64,000 bases of DNA from Stenotrophomonas sepilia (GTDB lineage: Bacteria; Pseudomonadota; Gammaproteobacteria; Xanthomonadales; Xanthomonadaceae): positions 1 through 64,000 of the forward strand of contig NZ_LXXZ01000065.1 in the NCBI RefSeq assembly GCF_003244875.1, in the 5' to 3' direction. A program made the translations under genes and the position numbers. A model generated the notes under the pieces. The model did not search any database. It was given only the letters and a program-made list of their open reading frames with translations, and was not told where the DNA came from. This document shows positions 35,564 through 50,500 of the stretch, one piece after another; the stretch's first letter is position 1; every line of letters begins with the position of its first letter.

Positions 35564-35641
35564 GCCGATGGCGCACTGCGCCGTGACCACACGGCGGGCC
35601 CGCGCTAGGCTGCAGCTTCATCCCGATGCCCGTGCCGTGCG

Positions 35642-36076
35642 ATGCCTGCCAAGCGAACCGCACCTTCCACTGCGCCCACGCTGCTGTCCGGTGGCAACCC
35701 GCAGATCGCCAAGGGCGAGGGCGATGCGCCGGTGCAGGCATACATCGCCGCCATGCCGGACTGGAAACGTGCGATCGGCGCGCGACTGGATGCATTGATC
35801 GAGCAGGCCGTACCTGGCGTGCACAAGGCGGTGAAGTGGAACTCGCCGATGTATGCGGTTGCGCCGGGCGAAGGGTGGTTTCTCAGCTTCCATTGCTTCA
35901 CCCGCTACATCAAGGTGGCGTTCTTCCGCGGCGCGGCACTGGCGCCAGTGCCGCCCGAGCCGTCCAGGAGCGCCAATACGCGTTACCTGCACATCTTCGA
36001 AGATGCCCCGTTGGATGAAACGCAGTTCCGCGACTGGGTGCGCCAGGTCGCCGCGTTGCCCGGCGAGCGCATGTAA
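35642..36076 (+). CDS. DUF1801 (YdhG-like) domain protein
   Basis: 144 residues. DUF1801 hallmarks: ALIEQAVPGVHKAVKWNSPMYAV, then WFLSFHCFTRYIKVAFFRGA and RYLHIFEDAPLDE. Followed 38 bp later by a second member of the same family, so probably an operon of paralogues. Biochemical role unknown (the family has a TBP-like fold). Confidence 0.85.
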   Translation: MPAKRTAPSTAPTLLSGGNPQIAKGEGDAPVQAYIAAMPDWKRAIGARLDALIEQAVPGVHKAVKWNSPMYAVAPGEGWFLSFHCFTRYIKVAFFRGAALAPVPPEPSRSANTRYLHIFEDAPLDETQFRDWVRQVAALPGERM

Positions 36077-36114
36077 CCCCGACGTTCCGATTCCCTTCCC
36101 GACGAGAGCCGCTG

Positions 36115-36522
36115 ATGGTCACGCATGCACCGAACCCTGCCGATGCCGGAACACCGGCCGCTGAACTGATCGACGCGCGCATCGCCGAACTGGGTGACTG
36201 GCGCGGCGAAACGCTGGCACGCGTGCGCGCCTTGATCCATGAAGCCCTGCCCGACGTGCAGGAAACCTGGAAGTGGCGCGGCACGCCGGTGTGGGAGCAG
36301 GACGGCATCCTGTGCACCGGCGAAACCTACAGGCAGGCGGTGAAACTGACCTTCGCCCACGGCGCGGCGCTGCCGGACCCGAAGGGCCTGTTCAATGCCA
36401 GCCTGGACGGCAACACGCGGCGTGCGATCGATATCCATCAAGGCGCGATGCCGGATGCCGCTACGTTCAAGGCGCTGCTGCGCGCGGCGGCGACGTTCAA
36501 CGCGGCGAAGAAGAAGCGCTGA
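36115..36522 (+). CDS. DUF1801 domain protein, second copy
   Basis: 135 residues. Same fold features as the preceding gene: RALIHEALPDVQETWKWRGTPVW, YRQAVKLTFAHGAALPDP and RRAIDIHQGAMPD. It lacks the long N-terminal extension of the first copy. Ends with a basic KKKR tail. Confidence 0.83.
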   Translation: MVTHAPNPADAGTPAAELIDARIAELGDWRGETLARVRALIHEALPDVQETWKWRGTPVWEQDGILCTGETYRQAVKLTFAHGAALPDPKGLFNASLDGNTRRAIDIHQGAMPDAATFKALLRAAATFNAAKKKR

Positions 36523-36531
36523 CCGTCTTCT

Positions 36532-36590
36532 GTAGAGCCGAGCCCATGCTCGGCTGACAGGCCTGTGCGGACCAACGGTCCGCACCCACC
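36532..36590. repeat. SMAG-type repeat plus adjacent hairpin
   Basis: GTAGAGCCGAGCCCATGCTCGGCT unit, then an 8-bp TGCGGACC/GGTCCGCA hairpin at 36566-36584. Sits between convergent genes and may terminate both. Confidence 0.7.
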
Positions 36591-38063
36591 TCAACGTGGC
36601 GGCGCTGGCTCCAGTGCCGCATCCGGGTCGGCCACCGGCGAGGGTGGGCAGGCGGGAATCTCCGAGGGCGTGGCCAGCGCTTCGGCATGCGAGGGCTTGC
36701 CCATCATCTTCGCCTTGCGCCAGCCACCCCAGCGGTAATACGCCAGCGACAGCAGCATCGACACCAGCGAGCTGACCGGGAAGCTCCACCAGATCGCATC
36801 GGCGCCCCAGTAAGGCTGCAGCAGTTCGGCGAACGGCACGCGCACGCCCCACAGCGAGCCAGCCAGGATCAGCAGCGGTGGAATCACCGCGCCGGTGGAG
36901 CGCACCACGCCGGAGATCACGAAGCTGACGCCGAAGAACAGGAACGAGCCGATCACTACGTGGTTGAGGTGGCGCGCGATCTCCAGCGCCTGGCTGGCCG
37001 GTGGCAGGAACAGCGCCAGCAGCTGGCGATCGAACAGCACCAGCGGCAGGATCAACGCGCCGGTCAGCAGGAAGTTGAACAGCACGCCTTGGCGCGCGGT
37101 GCCGCGCACGCGGTCCCAGCGCTGCGCCCCCACGTTCTGTGCGGCCATCGAAGAGCACGCTGCACCGATCGCCATCGCTGGCATCTGCAGGTAGTTCCAC
37201 AGTTGCAGGGCAGCGCCGTAGCCCGCGCCGGTGTCGGTCCCGTACTGGTTGACCATGGTCATCAGCAGGATCACCGACAGCGAGATCAGCACCATCTGCA
37301 GGCCCATCGGCACGCCCTTGACCACCAGCGCCTTGAGGATGGTCATGTCGAGCTTGAACAGGCGCATGTCGGCGCGGCCCAGCCACAGGGTGTGGCGCTT
37401 GTGCCGCATGTACAGCAGCAGGCCGGCCAGCGACAGCGTCTGCGCGACCAGCGTGGCCCACGCCGAGCCGGCGATGCCCAGCGCAGGGAACGGCCCCATG
37501 CCGAAGATCAGTACCGGGTTCAGCACGATGTCCAGCGCCACCGACACCATCAGGAAACGGAATGGCGTGCGCGAATCACCGGCACCGCGCAGCGCGGCGG
37601 TGAGGAAGGCGAACGCGTACAGCGTCGGCATCGCCAGGAAGATGATCTGCAGGTAGGCCTCGGCCAATGGCAGCGAAGCGGCCGGCGTGCCCATCGCCGC
37701 CAGCAGCGGATGGGCCATGAACCAGCCGGCGAGGGCGATGATCACCGACAGGCCGATGAAGAAGGTGGCGCTGGTGCCGACCACGCGCCGCGCCTGCGCG
37801 ATGTCGCGCGCGCCGATCGCCTGGCCGATCAGGATGGTGGAGGCCATGCCGAAACCGAACACCGAGCCGATCAGGAAGAACATGATGTTGTTGGCGTTCG
37901 CGGTGGCGGTCAGTGCCGCCTCGCCCAGGAAGCGCCCGACCCAGACCGCGTTCACCGAACCGTTCAGCGACTGCGCGATGTTGCCCGCCAGGATCGGCAG
38001 GGAGAACAACAGGAGATTGCGCCCGATCGGGCCGGAGGTCAGGTCAAGCGGCGCTTTGGCCAT
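36591..38063 (-). CDS. MATE-family multidrug/cation efflux transporter
   Basis: 490 residues from ATG 38063, 12 predicted TM helices in two MatE halves (SLPILAGNIAQSLNGSVNAVWVGRFLG; LALFLPPASQALEIARHLNHVVIGSFLF). Longer open frame upstream is an extension without signals. Would export cationic drugs in exchange for Na+ or H+. The C-terminal 50 residues are a proline-rich cytoplasmic tail. Confidence 0.92.
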   Translation of the reverse strand: MAKAPLDLTSGPIGRNLLLFSLPILAGNIAQSLNGSVNAVWVGRFLGEAALTATANANNIMFFLIGSVFGFGMASTILIGQAIGARDIAQARRVVGTSATFFIGLSVIIALAGWFMAHPLLAAMGTPAASLPLAEAYLQIIFLAMPTLYAFAFLTAALRGAGDSRTPFRFLMVSVALDIVLNPVLIFGMGPFPALGIAGSAWATLVAQTLSLAGLLLYMRHKRHTLWLGRADMRLFKLDMTILKALVVKGVPMGLQMVLISLSVILLMTMVNQYGTDTGAGYGAALQLWNYLQMPAMAIGAACSSMAAQNVGAQRWDRVRGTARQGVLFNFLLTGALILPLVLFDRQLLALFLPPASQALEIARHLNHVVIGSFLFFGVSFVISGVVRSTGAVIPPLLILAGSLWGVRVPFAELLQPYWGADAIWWSFPVSSLVSMLLSLAYYRWGGWRKAKMMGKPSHAEALATPSEIPACPPSPVADPDAALEPAPPR

Positions 38064-38125
38064 GGAGTGGTGATCGAATCCCGGGAGGCGCACACTAGCA
38101 CCAAGCCAGTTTGCGGGATGTGGCA

Positions 38126-38365
38126 ATGCATCAACGACTGCAGGTGGAGCGGAGGTTGGCGCTGGCCTTGATCGGCGCTGTATTGGCCGCATGTTCGATG
38201 GACGACCGGCTGGGTGATACCCAGATCCGGCCAACCGACCGTCCCGAGTGCCTGGTCGGCAGCCAGCGCCAGGACCTGGCCTCCGGGGTGCGGCCATTGA
38301 TCGGCGGCACCGGCTGCCGGGCCGACCCGGACAACCCGCGTCCCCTCAACAAGCCACTGGAGTAG
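38126..38365 (+). CDS. Small lipoprotein
   Basis: 79 residues from ATG 38126. Lipoprotein signal LALALIGAVLAAC with the lipid-modified cysteine near residue 23. The mature part (GSQRQDLASGVRPLIGGTGC) vaguely resembles the I78 protease-inhibitor family but lacks its RLN-type ending, so I leave it unassigned. Ten bases before hslR, probably co-transcribed, and divergent from the MATE gene. Confidence 0.6.
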   Translation: MHQRLQVERRLALALIGAVLAACSMDDRLGDTQIRPTDRPECLVGSQRQDLASGVRPLIGGTGCRADPDNPRPLNKPLE

Positions 38366-38374
38366 CCTGCCCCC

Positions 38375-38782
38375 ATGCCCGAGCTTTCCCCGCTGTCACC
38401 CAGTGTCCGCCTGGACATCTGGTTGTGGGCGGCCCGTTTCTTCAAGACCCGCAGCCTGGCCAAGCAGGCGATCGAGACCGGCAAGGTCAGCGTTGCCGGG
38501 CAGCGTCCGAAATCCTCACGCGCGGTGCGCGTGGGCGAGCAGCTTCAGGTCGACCGTGGTGAAGAGCATTTCGAGGTCCAGGTGCTCGGCCTGAGCGATC
38601 AGCGCGGGCCCGCAGCGACGGCGCAGCAGCTGTATGCCGAGAGCGAGGCCTCCAAGGCGCGTCGTGCCGAACAGCGTGCGCTGCGCATCGCCGCGCGTGA
38701 CGGGTTCCAGCCGCCGGAGCACAAGCCGGACAAGCGCGCACGCCGGTTGATCCGCGCGCTGGGGGACATCGACGCGCTGTGA
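38375..38782 (+). CDS. hslR: Heat-shock RNA-binding protein Hsp15 (S4 domain)
   Basis: 135 residues. S4 RNA-binding domain at 12-75 (VRLDIWLWAARFFKTRSLAKQ, SRAVRVGEQLQV) and a basic C-terminal helix with GFQPPEHKPDKRARRLI, the HslR arrangement. It recycles stalled 50S subunits carrying peptidyl-tRNA after heat shock. Confidence 0.9.
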   Translation: MPELSPLSPSVRLDIWLWAARFFKTRSLAKQAIETGKVSVAGQRPKSSRAVRVGEQLQVDRGEEHFEVQVLGLSDQRGPAATAQQLYAESEASKARRAEQRALRIAARDGFQPPEHKPDKRARRLIRALGDIDAL

Positions 38783-38963
38783 CGCAGCCCCGGCGTTCGC
38801 CGGCGACATCACCTTCCGGGATACGCCGCAGCGCGGTGGCAACGGCTTCAACGAGAGCTCGCCGGACCGTGCCTGCGTCCAGGCGCTGCGGGACGCCAGC
38901 CGAAATGGCGTACTGCTGCGGAGAGCATGCGAACCGACGCTTCGCACCCGGTTGAGCGCGCCG

Positions 38964-38991
38964 GTAGCGCCGGGCCATGCCCGGCGACTAC
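38964..38991. repeat. SMAG-type repeat unit
   Basis: GTAGCGCCGGGCCATGCCCGGCGACTAC: GTAG and CTAC ends around a GCCGGGC/GCCCGGC hairpin, between hslR and katG. Confidence 0.7.
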
Positions 38992-39001
38992 CCCGAACGC
39001 C

Positions 39002-41245
<2,244 letters not shown>

Positions 41246-41340
41246 CTACCTGTGGACTGGCGAAAGGTGGAATCGGGGGAGGCCTGACCACGATAGGTGG
41301 CGCCTAGCAATGGGTAAATTCGATTGATTCAACCGATGCG

Positions 41341-41355
41341 ATAGTGGTGAACTAT
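41341..41355. promoter_or_regulatory. OxyR-like half-site upstream of katG
   Basis: ATAGTGGTGAACTAT fits ATAG-N7-CTAT, the half-site of the OxyR consensus, centred about 110 bp upstream of the katG start. The neighbouring half-site is poorly conserved. On the minus strand a TTGAAT box lies between it and the gene. Confidence 0.45.
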
Positions 41356-41386
41356 GGAGCCGTCCGACTAGGACGGTCGTGTCCGA

Positions 41387-41986
41387 TCAACGCTTCAGCA
41401 GACCCGCGCCCAGCTTCATCAAGTCACTGGCTCCGAACTGGCCGTCGCCGTCCTGGTCCAGGACGCCGCCGAGCAGGTTGCCGATGCCGCCGGACTGCTG
41501 CGTTTCCTGGCCCAATGCCTGGCTCAGCTGGCCTGCGTTGCCACCCTGGGCGAAGCGCTGGGCCAGGAAGGACATGACGATGGGGGCGAGGATTGCCAGC
41601 AGCTTGCCCGAAGTGCCGCTGTCGAGACCGGTCTTCTGCCCGAGCAGTTGTGCCGCCTGCGGTTGCTGGCCACCGAACACGTGGCCGAGGATGCCGGCGC
41701 CATCGGTGGCGCCGCTGCCGCCCCCGCCCATCACCGCGCCCAGGATCCCGCCCAGGTCGAAACCGCCGCCACCGCTGTGGTCGCGCTGCAACGCGTTGAG
41801 CAGCGACTGCGCGCCCTGCGGCTCACTGGCGTTCTGCCCCATCGCGCCGAGCAGCAGGGGCAGGGCGCTGCCGACGGCCTGGGCGGTCTGGCTGCTGTCC
41901 AGGCCGAGTTGCTGGGACAGCTGCTGCAGGCCCTGGCCCTGCTGCAGCTGCTGGAAGAGGGATGCAGCGAGCGATTCGGTGTTCAT
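41387..41986 (-). CDS. DUF937 (YidB-like) glycine/glutamine-rich protein
   Basis: 199 residues from ATG 41986. Gln-rich N-terminus (SLFQQLQQGQGLQQLSQQLG) and the DUF937 feature AVGSALPLLLGAMGQNA, Gly-rich linker, FLAQRFAQGGNAGQL and an EF-hand-like DQDGDGQF near the end that could bind calcium. Function unknown. Confidence 0.8.
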   Translation of the reverse strand: MNTESLAASLFQQLQQGQGLQQLSQQLGLDSSQTAQAVGSALPLLLGAMGQNASEPQGAQSLLNALQRDHSGGGGFDLGGILGAVMGGGGSGATDGAGILGHVFGGQQPQAAQLLGQKTGLDSGTSGKLLAILAPIVMSFLAQRFAQGGNAGQLSQALGQETQQSGGIGNLLGGVLDQDGDGQFGASDLMKLGAGLLKR

Positions 41987-42057
41987 GGCAGTCTCTGTTC
42001 TGTGAAGGAAGGACGGCCCGAGCATAACGCTGCGTGCACTACGGGAATGCGAAGGCA

Positions 42058-42230
42058 GCCGAGCATGGGCCCGGCTCTACATACAGAGCGCGACGGGGTC
42101 GTTGTGGAGCCGAGCATGGGCCCGGCTCTACATACAGAGCGCGACGGGGTCGTTGTGGAGCCGAGCATGGGCTCGGCTCTACAGGCAGGGCGTGAGTTGT
42201 AGAGCCCTGCCCGCGCTCGGCCCAGGCCTG
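42058..42230. repeat. Tandem 51-bp SMAG-containing repeat
   Basis: A 51-bp unit starting GCCGAGCATGGGCCCGGCTC begins at 42058 and 42109, and a third, partial copy (with CTCGG for CCCGG) starts at 42160. Each unit is one SMAG-type hairpin plus a constant spacer with GAGCGCGACGGGGTCG. A further GTAGAGCCCTGCC unit follows at about 42199. Lies between convergent ends near mutS. Confidence 0.85.
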
Positions 42231-42243
42231 CCAGCGGGCGCGG

Positions 42244-44835
<2,592 letters not shown>

Positions 44836-44970
44836 GGGACTCGTGGATCAGGGCATCCGGCCGCGCCGGAGGGCAGCGGCAGCGGAGCGCGTACAGGTCC
44901 GTCCATGGTAACTGCTGGGGCGCAGGGCTGCCGCCACCGGTGGCAGGCCGGTACGGCACGGAAAGGGGGG

Positions 44971-45363
44971 TCAGGCCGGGACCAACGTGATCTGCTGGTG
45001 GCCGTCGATGATCTGCATGACGATCTCGAAGTAGGTCGGGCCTTCGCCCCGTTGCATGTCCTGCAGCTGGAGGGCAATGGCCTGCGTATTGAAACTGCCC
45101 GGTGTGTCCAGCTTTGCCTGCAGCCATTGGCGGGTGGTCTCCATGCCCAGGGCCGTGCGGCTGTGGGCGATATCGCGCCAGATCAGCGTGGCCTGCGCCT
45201 GGCCGGCCAACGCGCCATAACTGCCATGCAGCAGGTCGTCCAGCGCATCCAGGCTCGGCCCGAGCTGCCACGCCTCGCCAGCCATGAACACGCGGTTGAT
45301 CTCCGCGTACAGGCTGGCGATGTCATCGATGGCGGCGCCTTCAATCTGTAGGACGATGGTCAT
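44971..45363 (-). CDS. Barstar-like (barnase inhibitor family) protein
   Basis: 130 residues from ATG 45363. The Barstar core is visible: DIASLYAEINRVFMAGEAWQLGPSLDALDDLLHGSYG (typical helix-loop with a Leu-Asp-Leu pattern). The C-terminal half extends beyond classical barstar. No barnase-type toxin gene is adjacent; such orphan barstars are common and may protect against incoming ribonuclease toxins. Function inferred from family only. Confidence 0.72.
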   Translation of the reverse strand: MTIVLQIEGAAIDDIASLYAEINRVFMAGEAWQLGPSLDALDDLLHGSYGALAGQAQATLIWRDIAHSRTALGMETTRQWLQAKLDTPGSFNTQAIALQLQDMQRGEGPTYFEIVMQIIDGHQQITLVPA

Positions 45364-45734
45364 GCGCCGACTGTAGCGTGACCCGCGCGCAGGGCGTGTG
45401 CGGCTGAACGGAATCGCTTTGCGGGCGTGGGCCGTGCACCGCATACTTCGCGGCTGCACTTCGCTGCACGGCTGTCGTGCAGCAGCATGCGCCGCTTTGC
45501 AGGCACGAGGCGAACGCTCGTTCCGCAACCTGCCAGCGCTTTGCCGCGAGCCTTTGCACCGGGCTGACGCGCGCCCTCCGGAAATTCATCCTTCAGAAAC
45601 TCCCGCGCCGGCCGATCTGTACTCCGGCATTGCGCCTGTCGCGCGATGCCGTGGCTGTCCATGGTGGCGCAGCCTCGGTTCACGTTCCTGCAGCACCGCG
45701 GCTGGCACCGCGGGCGCTGGCAGGACGATTTCGA
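45364..45734. promoter_or_regulatory. Upstream region of the cdi/TPS locus
   Basis: 370 bp between divergent genes with no supportable gene. It contains several overlapping GCAGC/GTGCA inverted repeats around 45450-45490 but no clear sigma70 promoter; the frame of cdiB stays open through it without translation signals. Confidence 0.35.
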
Positions 45735-47489
45735 ATGGAACGTAGCGTGGAAACAGGGAAGAAGCACCCGGGGCCGAGGCTCCATCGTGGTTGGTCATTG
45801 ATGCTCGCCGTTGCCGCATGGCCGGCGACCGCCCAGCAGGCCGGTGATCCCGCCGCGCAGGAACTGCTGCGGCAGCAGGAGCGCGAACGCGTGCTGCGCG
45901 AGCAGCAGGAACAACGCCCCGACGTCCGCCTGGAGCGGGACGCGCAGAAGGAGGGCGACCGCCTGCCGGCGCGGGAGAACCCGTGCGTACGCATCGATCG
46001 CATCGTGCTGGAAGGCGAAGACAGCCAGCGCTTCGGCTGGGCACTGGCGGCGGCCGACCCGACGGACGATCCGGCCACTGGCCGTTGCCTGGGAACCGAA
46101 GGCATCAACGTGGTGATGAAGCGTGTGCAGAACGCGATCATCGCCCGTGGCTATGTCACCACGCGCGTGCTGTCGGCACCGCAGGACCTCAACCAGGGCA
46201 CGCTGGCGTTGTCGGTGGTGCCGGGCCGGTTCCGCGAGGCCGTGTTCTCCGATCCGCAGGGACGGCATCCGGCCCTCGCCAATGCACTGCCGATCCGCAG
46301 CGGCGGCCTGCTCAACCTGCGTGACATCGAGCAGGGCTTGGAGAACCTGCAGCGCGTGCCCACCGTCAGCGCCGACATCAAGATCGCGCCGGCCGACGGC
46401 GAGGGCGCGGCGCCGGGCCAGAGCGACCTGCAGATCGACTGGACGCAGCGCTCGCCGGTGCGCGCCAGCGTCACCCTGGACGATGCCGGCAGCCGCGGCA
46501 CCGGCAAGCTGCAGGCCAACGCGACGCTGTCGCTGGACAATCCGCTGGGCCTGAACGAGCTGTTCTACGTCAGTGCGGGCCGTGGCGTGTTCAACGGCCG
46601 CGGCAAGGACACCGACAGCTGGACCGCGCACTACGACGTGCCCTACGGCTACTGGCTGTTCGGTGCTACTGCCAGCGCCTACGACTACAGCCAGAACGTG
46701 GTCGGCGCCTTTGAACGCTATGAGTACAGCGGCCGCAGCCGCAACGCCGAAGCGCGGGTGGACCGGCTGCTGCTGCGCAATGCCAAGGTCAAGTTCAGTG
46801 CCTACGCACGCGGCTGGCAGCGCGAGTCGAAGAACTACATCGACGATACCGAGATCGAAGTGCAGCGCCGCCGCACCGCTGGCTGGGAACTGGGCCTGAC
46901 CCACAAGCAGTTCATCGGCACTGCCACGCTCGATGCCAGCGTGGCCTACCGGCGTGGCACGGGCGCCTTCCACGCACTGCGTTCGCCGGAAGAGATGGCG
47001 CAGTTGTGGGACCCGACGTTGCCGCTGGAAGGCACCTCGCGGATGAAGCTGATCACCGCCGACGCGCAGTTCAGCGTGCCGTTCCAGCTGGGCAGGCAGC
47101 GCCTGCGCTACACCGCCGCATGGCGGGCGCAGTGGAACCGCACACCGCTCTCGCCACAGGATCGCTTCGCCATCGGTGGCCGCTATACCGTGCGCGGTTT
47201 CGACGGTGAAAGTTCGCTCAGTGGCGAGCGTGGCTGGTCGCTGCGCAACGATCTTTCGCTCGGTATCGGGGGCGGCCAGGAGTTCTACGTGGCTGCCGAC
47301 TACGGCCGCATTGGCGGCCCATCCGCGCAGTGGCAGTCCGGCCATGACCTGGCCGGCATGGCACTGGGCCTGCGCGGCGGCTGGCAGCAGCTTTCCTGGG
47401 ATGGCTTCGTGGGTTCGGCGCTGCACAAACCCGCCCATTTCCCCGCCGACTACACCACATTCGGCTTCAGCCTGGCCTGGCGCTACTGA
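45735..47489 (+). CDS. cdiB: Two-partner secretion outer-membrane transporter (CdiB/FhaC/ShlB family)
   Basis: 584 residues from ATG 45735. Signal peptide ending ATAQQ; a Gln/Arg-rich N-terminal plug helix (LRQQERERVLREQQEQRPD); POTRA domains with PCVRIDRIVLEG and RVPTVSADIKI; then a 16-strand Omp85-type barrel with the signature VRGFDGESSLSGERGW (VRG[YF] motif of loop L6) and a C-terminal aromatic residue (SLAWRY). It would export the 4234-residue CdiA encoded 21 bp downstream. Confidence 0.93.
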   Translation: MERSVETGKKHPGPRLHRGWSLMLAVAAWPATAQQAGDPAAQELLRQQERERVLREQQEQRPDVRLERDAQKEGDRLPARENPCVRIDRIVLEGEDSQRFGWALAAADPTDDPATGRCLGTEGINVVMKRVQNAIIARGYVTTRVLSAPQDLNQGTLALSVVPGRFREAVFSDPQGRHPALANALPIRSGGLLNLRDIEQGLENLQRVPTVSADIKIAPADGEGAAPGQSDLQIDWTQRSPVRASVTLDDAGSRGTGKLQANATLSLDNPLGLNELFYVSAGRGVFNGRGKDTDSWTAHYDVPYGYWLFGATASAYDYSQNVVGAFERYEYSGRSRNAEARVDRLLLRNAKVKFSAYARGWQRESKNYIDDTEIEVQRRRTAGWELGLTHKQFIGTATLDASVAYRRGTGAFHALRSPEEMAQLWDPTLPLEGTSRMKLITADAQFSVPFQLGRQRLRYTAAWRAQWNRTPLSPQDRFAIGGRYTVRGFDGESSLSGERGWSLRNDLSLGIGGGQEFYVAADYGRIGGPSAQWQSGHDLAGMALGLRGGWQQLSWDGFVGSALHKPAHFPADYTTFGFSLAWRY

Positions 47490-47510
47490 TCCGCCACAAG
47501 GACACGTGAC

Positions 47511-50500
47511 ATGAACACTATCTATCGTCTGGTTTTCAACCGCGCGCTGCGCGTCTGGCAGGTGGCTTCGGAGCTGGTGAAGGGCGGCGGTGGCCTGGTC
47601 GGCCATGTGCCGGGCCGGCAGAGCGTCGCGCTGTCGCCGCTGGGTTTCGCACTGATGTGCTCACTGGGCTGGGTCAGCCTGGGAACGCCTGCGCTGGCGC
47701 AGTCCGATGCGCGCATCATTTCCGATCCGAATGCGCCGGGCCGTGAACGGCCGACGATGGTGACCGCACCCAATGGCGTGCCGATGGTGAACATCACCAC
47801 GCCGTCGGCGGCGGGTGTGTCGCGCAACCGCTATTCGCAGTTCGACGTGGGCCGCGATGGCGTCATCCTCAACAACGCCCGCGGCCAGGTGCAGACGCAG
47901 CTGGGCGGCTGGGTGCAGGGCAACCCGTGGCTCGCCACCGGCAGTGCACGGGTCATCCTCAATGAAGTGAATGGTCCGGCCAGCCGGCTCAACGGCTATG
48001 TGGAAGTGGCCGGGCAGCGCGCCGAAGTGATCATTGCCAACCCGGCCGGGATCCAGGTCAATGGCGGCGGTTTCCTCAATGCCAGCCGGGTGACCCTGAC
48101 CACCGGCACGCCGATGTTCACGGGTGCAGGCGCACTTGAGGGCTATCGGGTCACCGGTGGCGCGATCCAGATCGATGGCGATGGCCTGGACACCAGCCGT
48201 GCCGATTACACCGACCTGATCACCCGTTCGTTGCAGGTCAACGCCGGCATCTGGGCCAACCAGCTGCAGGCGACGCTGGGCAACAACGTAGTCAGTGCCG
48301 ACCACAGCCAGGCCAGCGCGACCGCGGCCAGCGGCGAGGCACCGGCCTTCGCGCTGGACGTTGGCGCGCTGGGCGGCATGTTCGCCAACAAGATCTGGCT
48401 GGTCGGCAACGAGCACGGCGTGGGCGTGCGCAATGCCGGCAGCATTGGCGCACAGGCCGGCGAGCTGGTGGTGACGGTGGATGGCCGGCTGGAAAACACC
48501 GGCGCCCTGCAGTCGCGGCAGAACATGCGCGTGCAGGCCAGTGGCGATCTTGCCAATGGCGGCACCATCGCGGCCAAGCGCGAAGTTGCGATCACCGCCG
48601 GTGGCACGCTGGACAACAGCGGCGGCACGCTCAATGCACAGCGCCTGCAGGTGGAGGCGCACGGGTTGCGCAACCATGGCGGCGCCATTGAACAGACCGG
48701 CGCGCAAGCGCTGGCGCTCAAGGCCGACGCAGCCAGCAACCGTAGCAATGGCCTGTTGGGTGCACTGGATGCCGTAGCGTCAGGTGGTAACGGGAGCAGC
48801 GCTGGCAGCGGCACGTCGCCCGGCAATGGCGGTGGAACACCGGGAACCGGCACGCCGGGAACGCCGGGAACCGGAGGCGGCAATGGCGGCTCGGCGGGTA
48901 CGCCGACGTCGCCGGAGCTGCCCCTGGCCGAGGGCCTGATCGCCATCGCCGGTACGCTGGACAACGACGGCGGCAGCATCAGCAACGGCGGCACGGTGTC
49001 ACTGGTCGCACGCAACGGTCTCGACAACAGCGGCGGTCGCCTGGGAGTGAGCGCGCTGCAGGCCGGGGGTGAGCTGCGCAATGACGGCGGCATGCTGCAG
49101 GTGCATGGCGATGCCGCGTTGCAGGTGGGCCTGTTGTCGAACCAGAAGGGTGCGCTGAGCGTGGCCGGCGACCTGTGGCTGGATGCGCAGTCGCTCGACA
49201 ACCGCGGTGGTGAACTGCGCCACGCCGGCAAAGCGGCATCGTCGTGGACGGTGCAGGGCCTGTTCAACAACGACGGTGGTCTGCTGGCCACCAATGCCAC
49301 GCAGCTGGCCTTGCGCGCAGGCCAGGTCGGCAATGCCGGTGGCCGTATCGAACATGCCGGTGGCGATGGTCTCGCGTTGGGTACGGGCGACTGGGCCGGC
49401 AGCGGTGGGCGACTGAGTACCCTGGGCCGCCTGCAATGGTCGGCCGGCAACGCCGATCTGCGCAACGGTTCGCTCAGTGCGGCCGGGTTCGAGATCCTGG
49501 CCGCGACGCTGGACAACCGGGGCGGCAGCCTGCTGTCGCTGGGTAGCGGGGCCAGTTCGGTGAAGGCCACGACGCTGGACAACAGTGCCCGCGGCACGTT
49601 GGCCGGCAACGGCGATCTGGCACTGGTCGCGACCACGCTGGACAACAGCAACGGCCTGGTTCAGCAGGCTGGCACCGGCACCCTGAGCGTGCAGGCCGAT
49701 ACGTTGCGTGGCAGCGAAGGGCGCCTGCTCAGCAACGGCGCGCTGGTGCTGTCCGGCGGGGAGTTGGACGTGAGTGGTGGTACGACATCGGCGCAGAGCG
49801 TGCAGATCCACGCCGGGGCACTGCGCAACCGCCAGGGCCAGATCGTCTCGCAGGGTGTCTCGGCGCTGGCGCTGGACGTGCGCCATGCGTTCGACAATCA
49901 GGGCGGCCAGATCGTCGGCAACGGAGGCCTGCGCATCGACGCCGGTCGCATCGACAACCAGAAGGGCACGCTGCAGTCGGCCGGCACGCAGGGTGTGGCG
50001 CTGACGGTGCGCGGCACGCTGGATAACAGCGGCGGCGCGATATCCGGCAATGGCCAGGTGCAGCTTCAGGCCGACAGCCTGGTCAACCAGGGTGGCAAGG
50101 TACTGGCCGCAGGCAGCGCTGCATTGCAGGTGCAGGTCCGCGAGCTGCTGGACAACAGCAACGGTGGCCGATTGGCCGGTACCGGTGATGTGCAGCTGCA
50201 GGCAGCGCGCCTGGACAACCGCGGCGGCGCGATCGAACACGCGGGCAGAGGCACCTTGCAGATCCGGGCCGACAGCCTGCAGGGCGCGGCGGGCCGGATC
50301 CTCAGCCAGTCGTCGCTGACGCTGGAAGGGGGCGAGCTTGTGCTCGGCGCCGGCAGCGTTACCCAGGCCGAGCGCACCGCCATCGATGCGCAGCGCCTGG
50401 ACAATGCCGGCGGCAGCCTCAGTGCGACTGGCAGCGAGGCGCTGCTAGTGCGTGTGGCGCAGGCATTGGACAACAGCGGCGGCACGATCGCCGGCAACGG

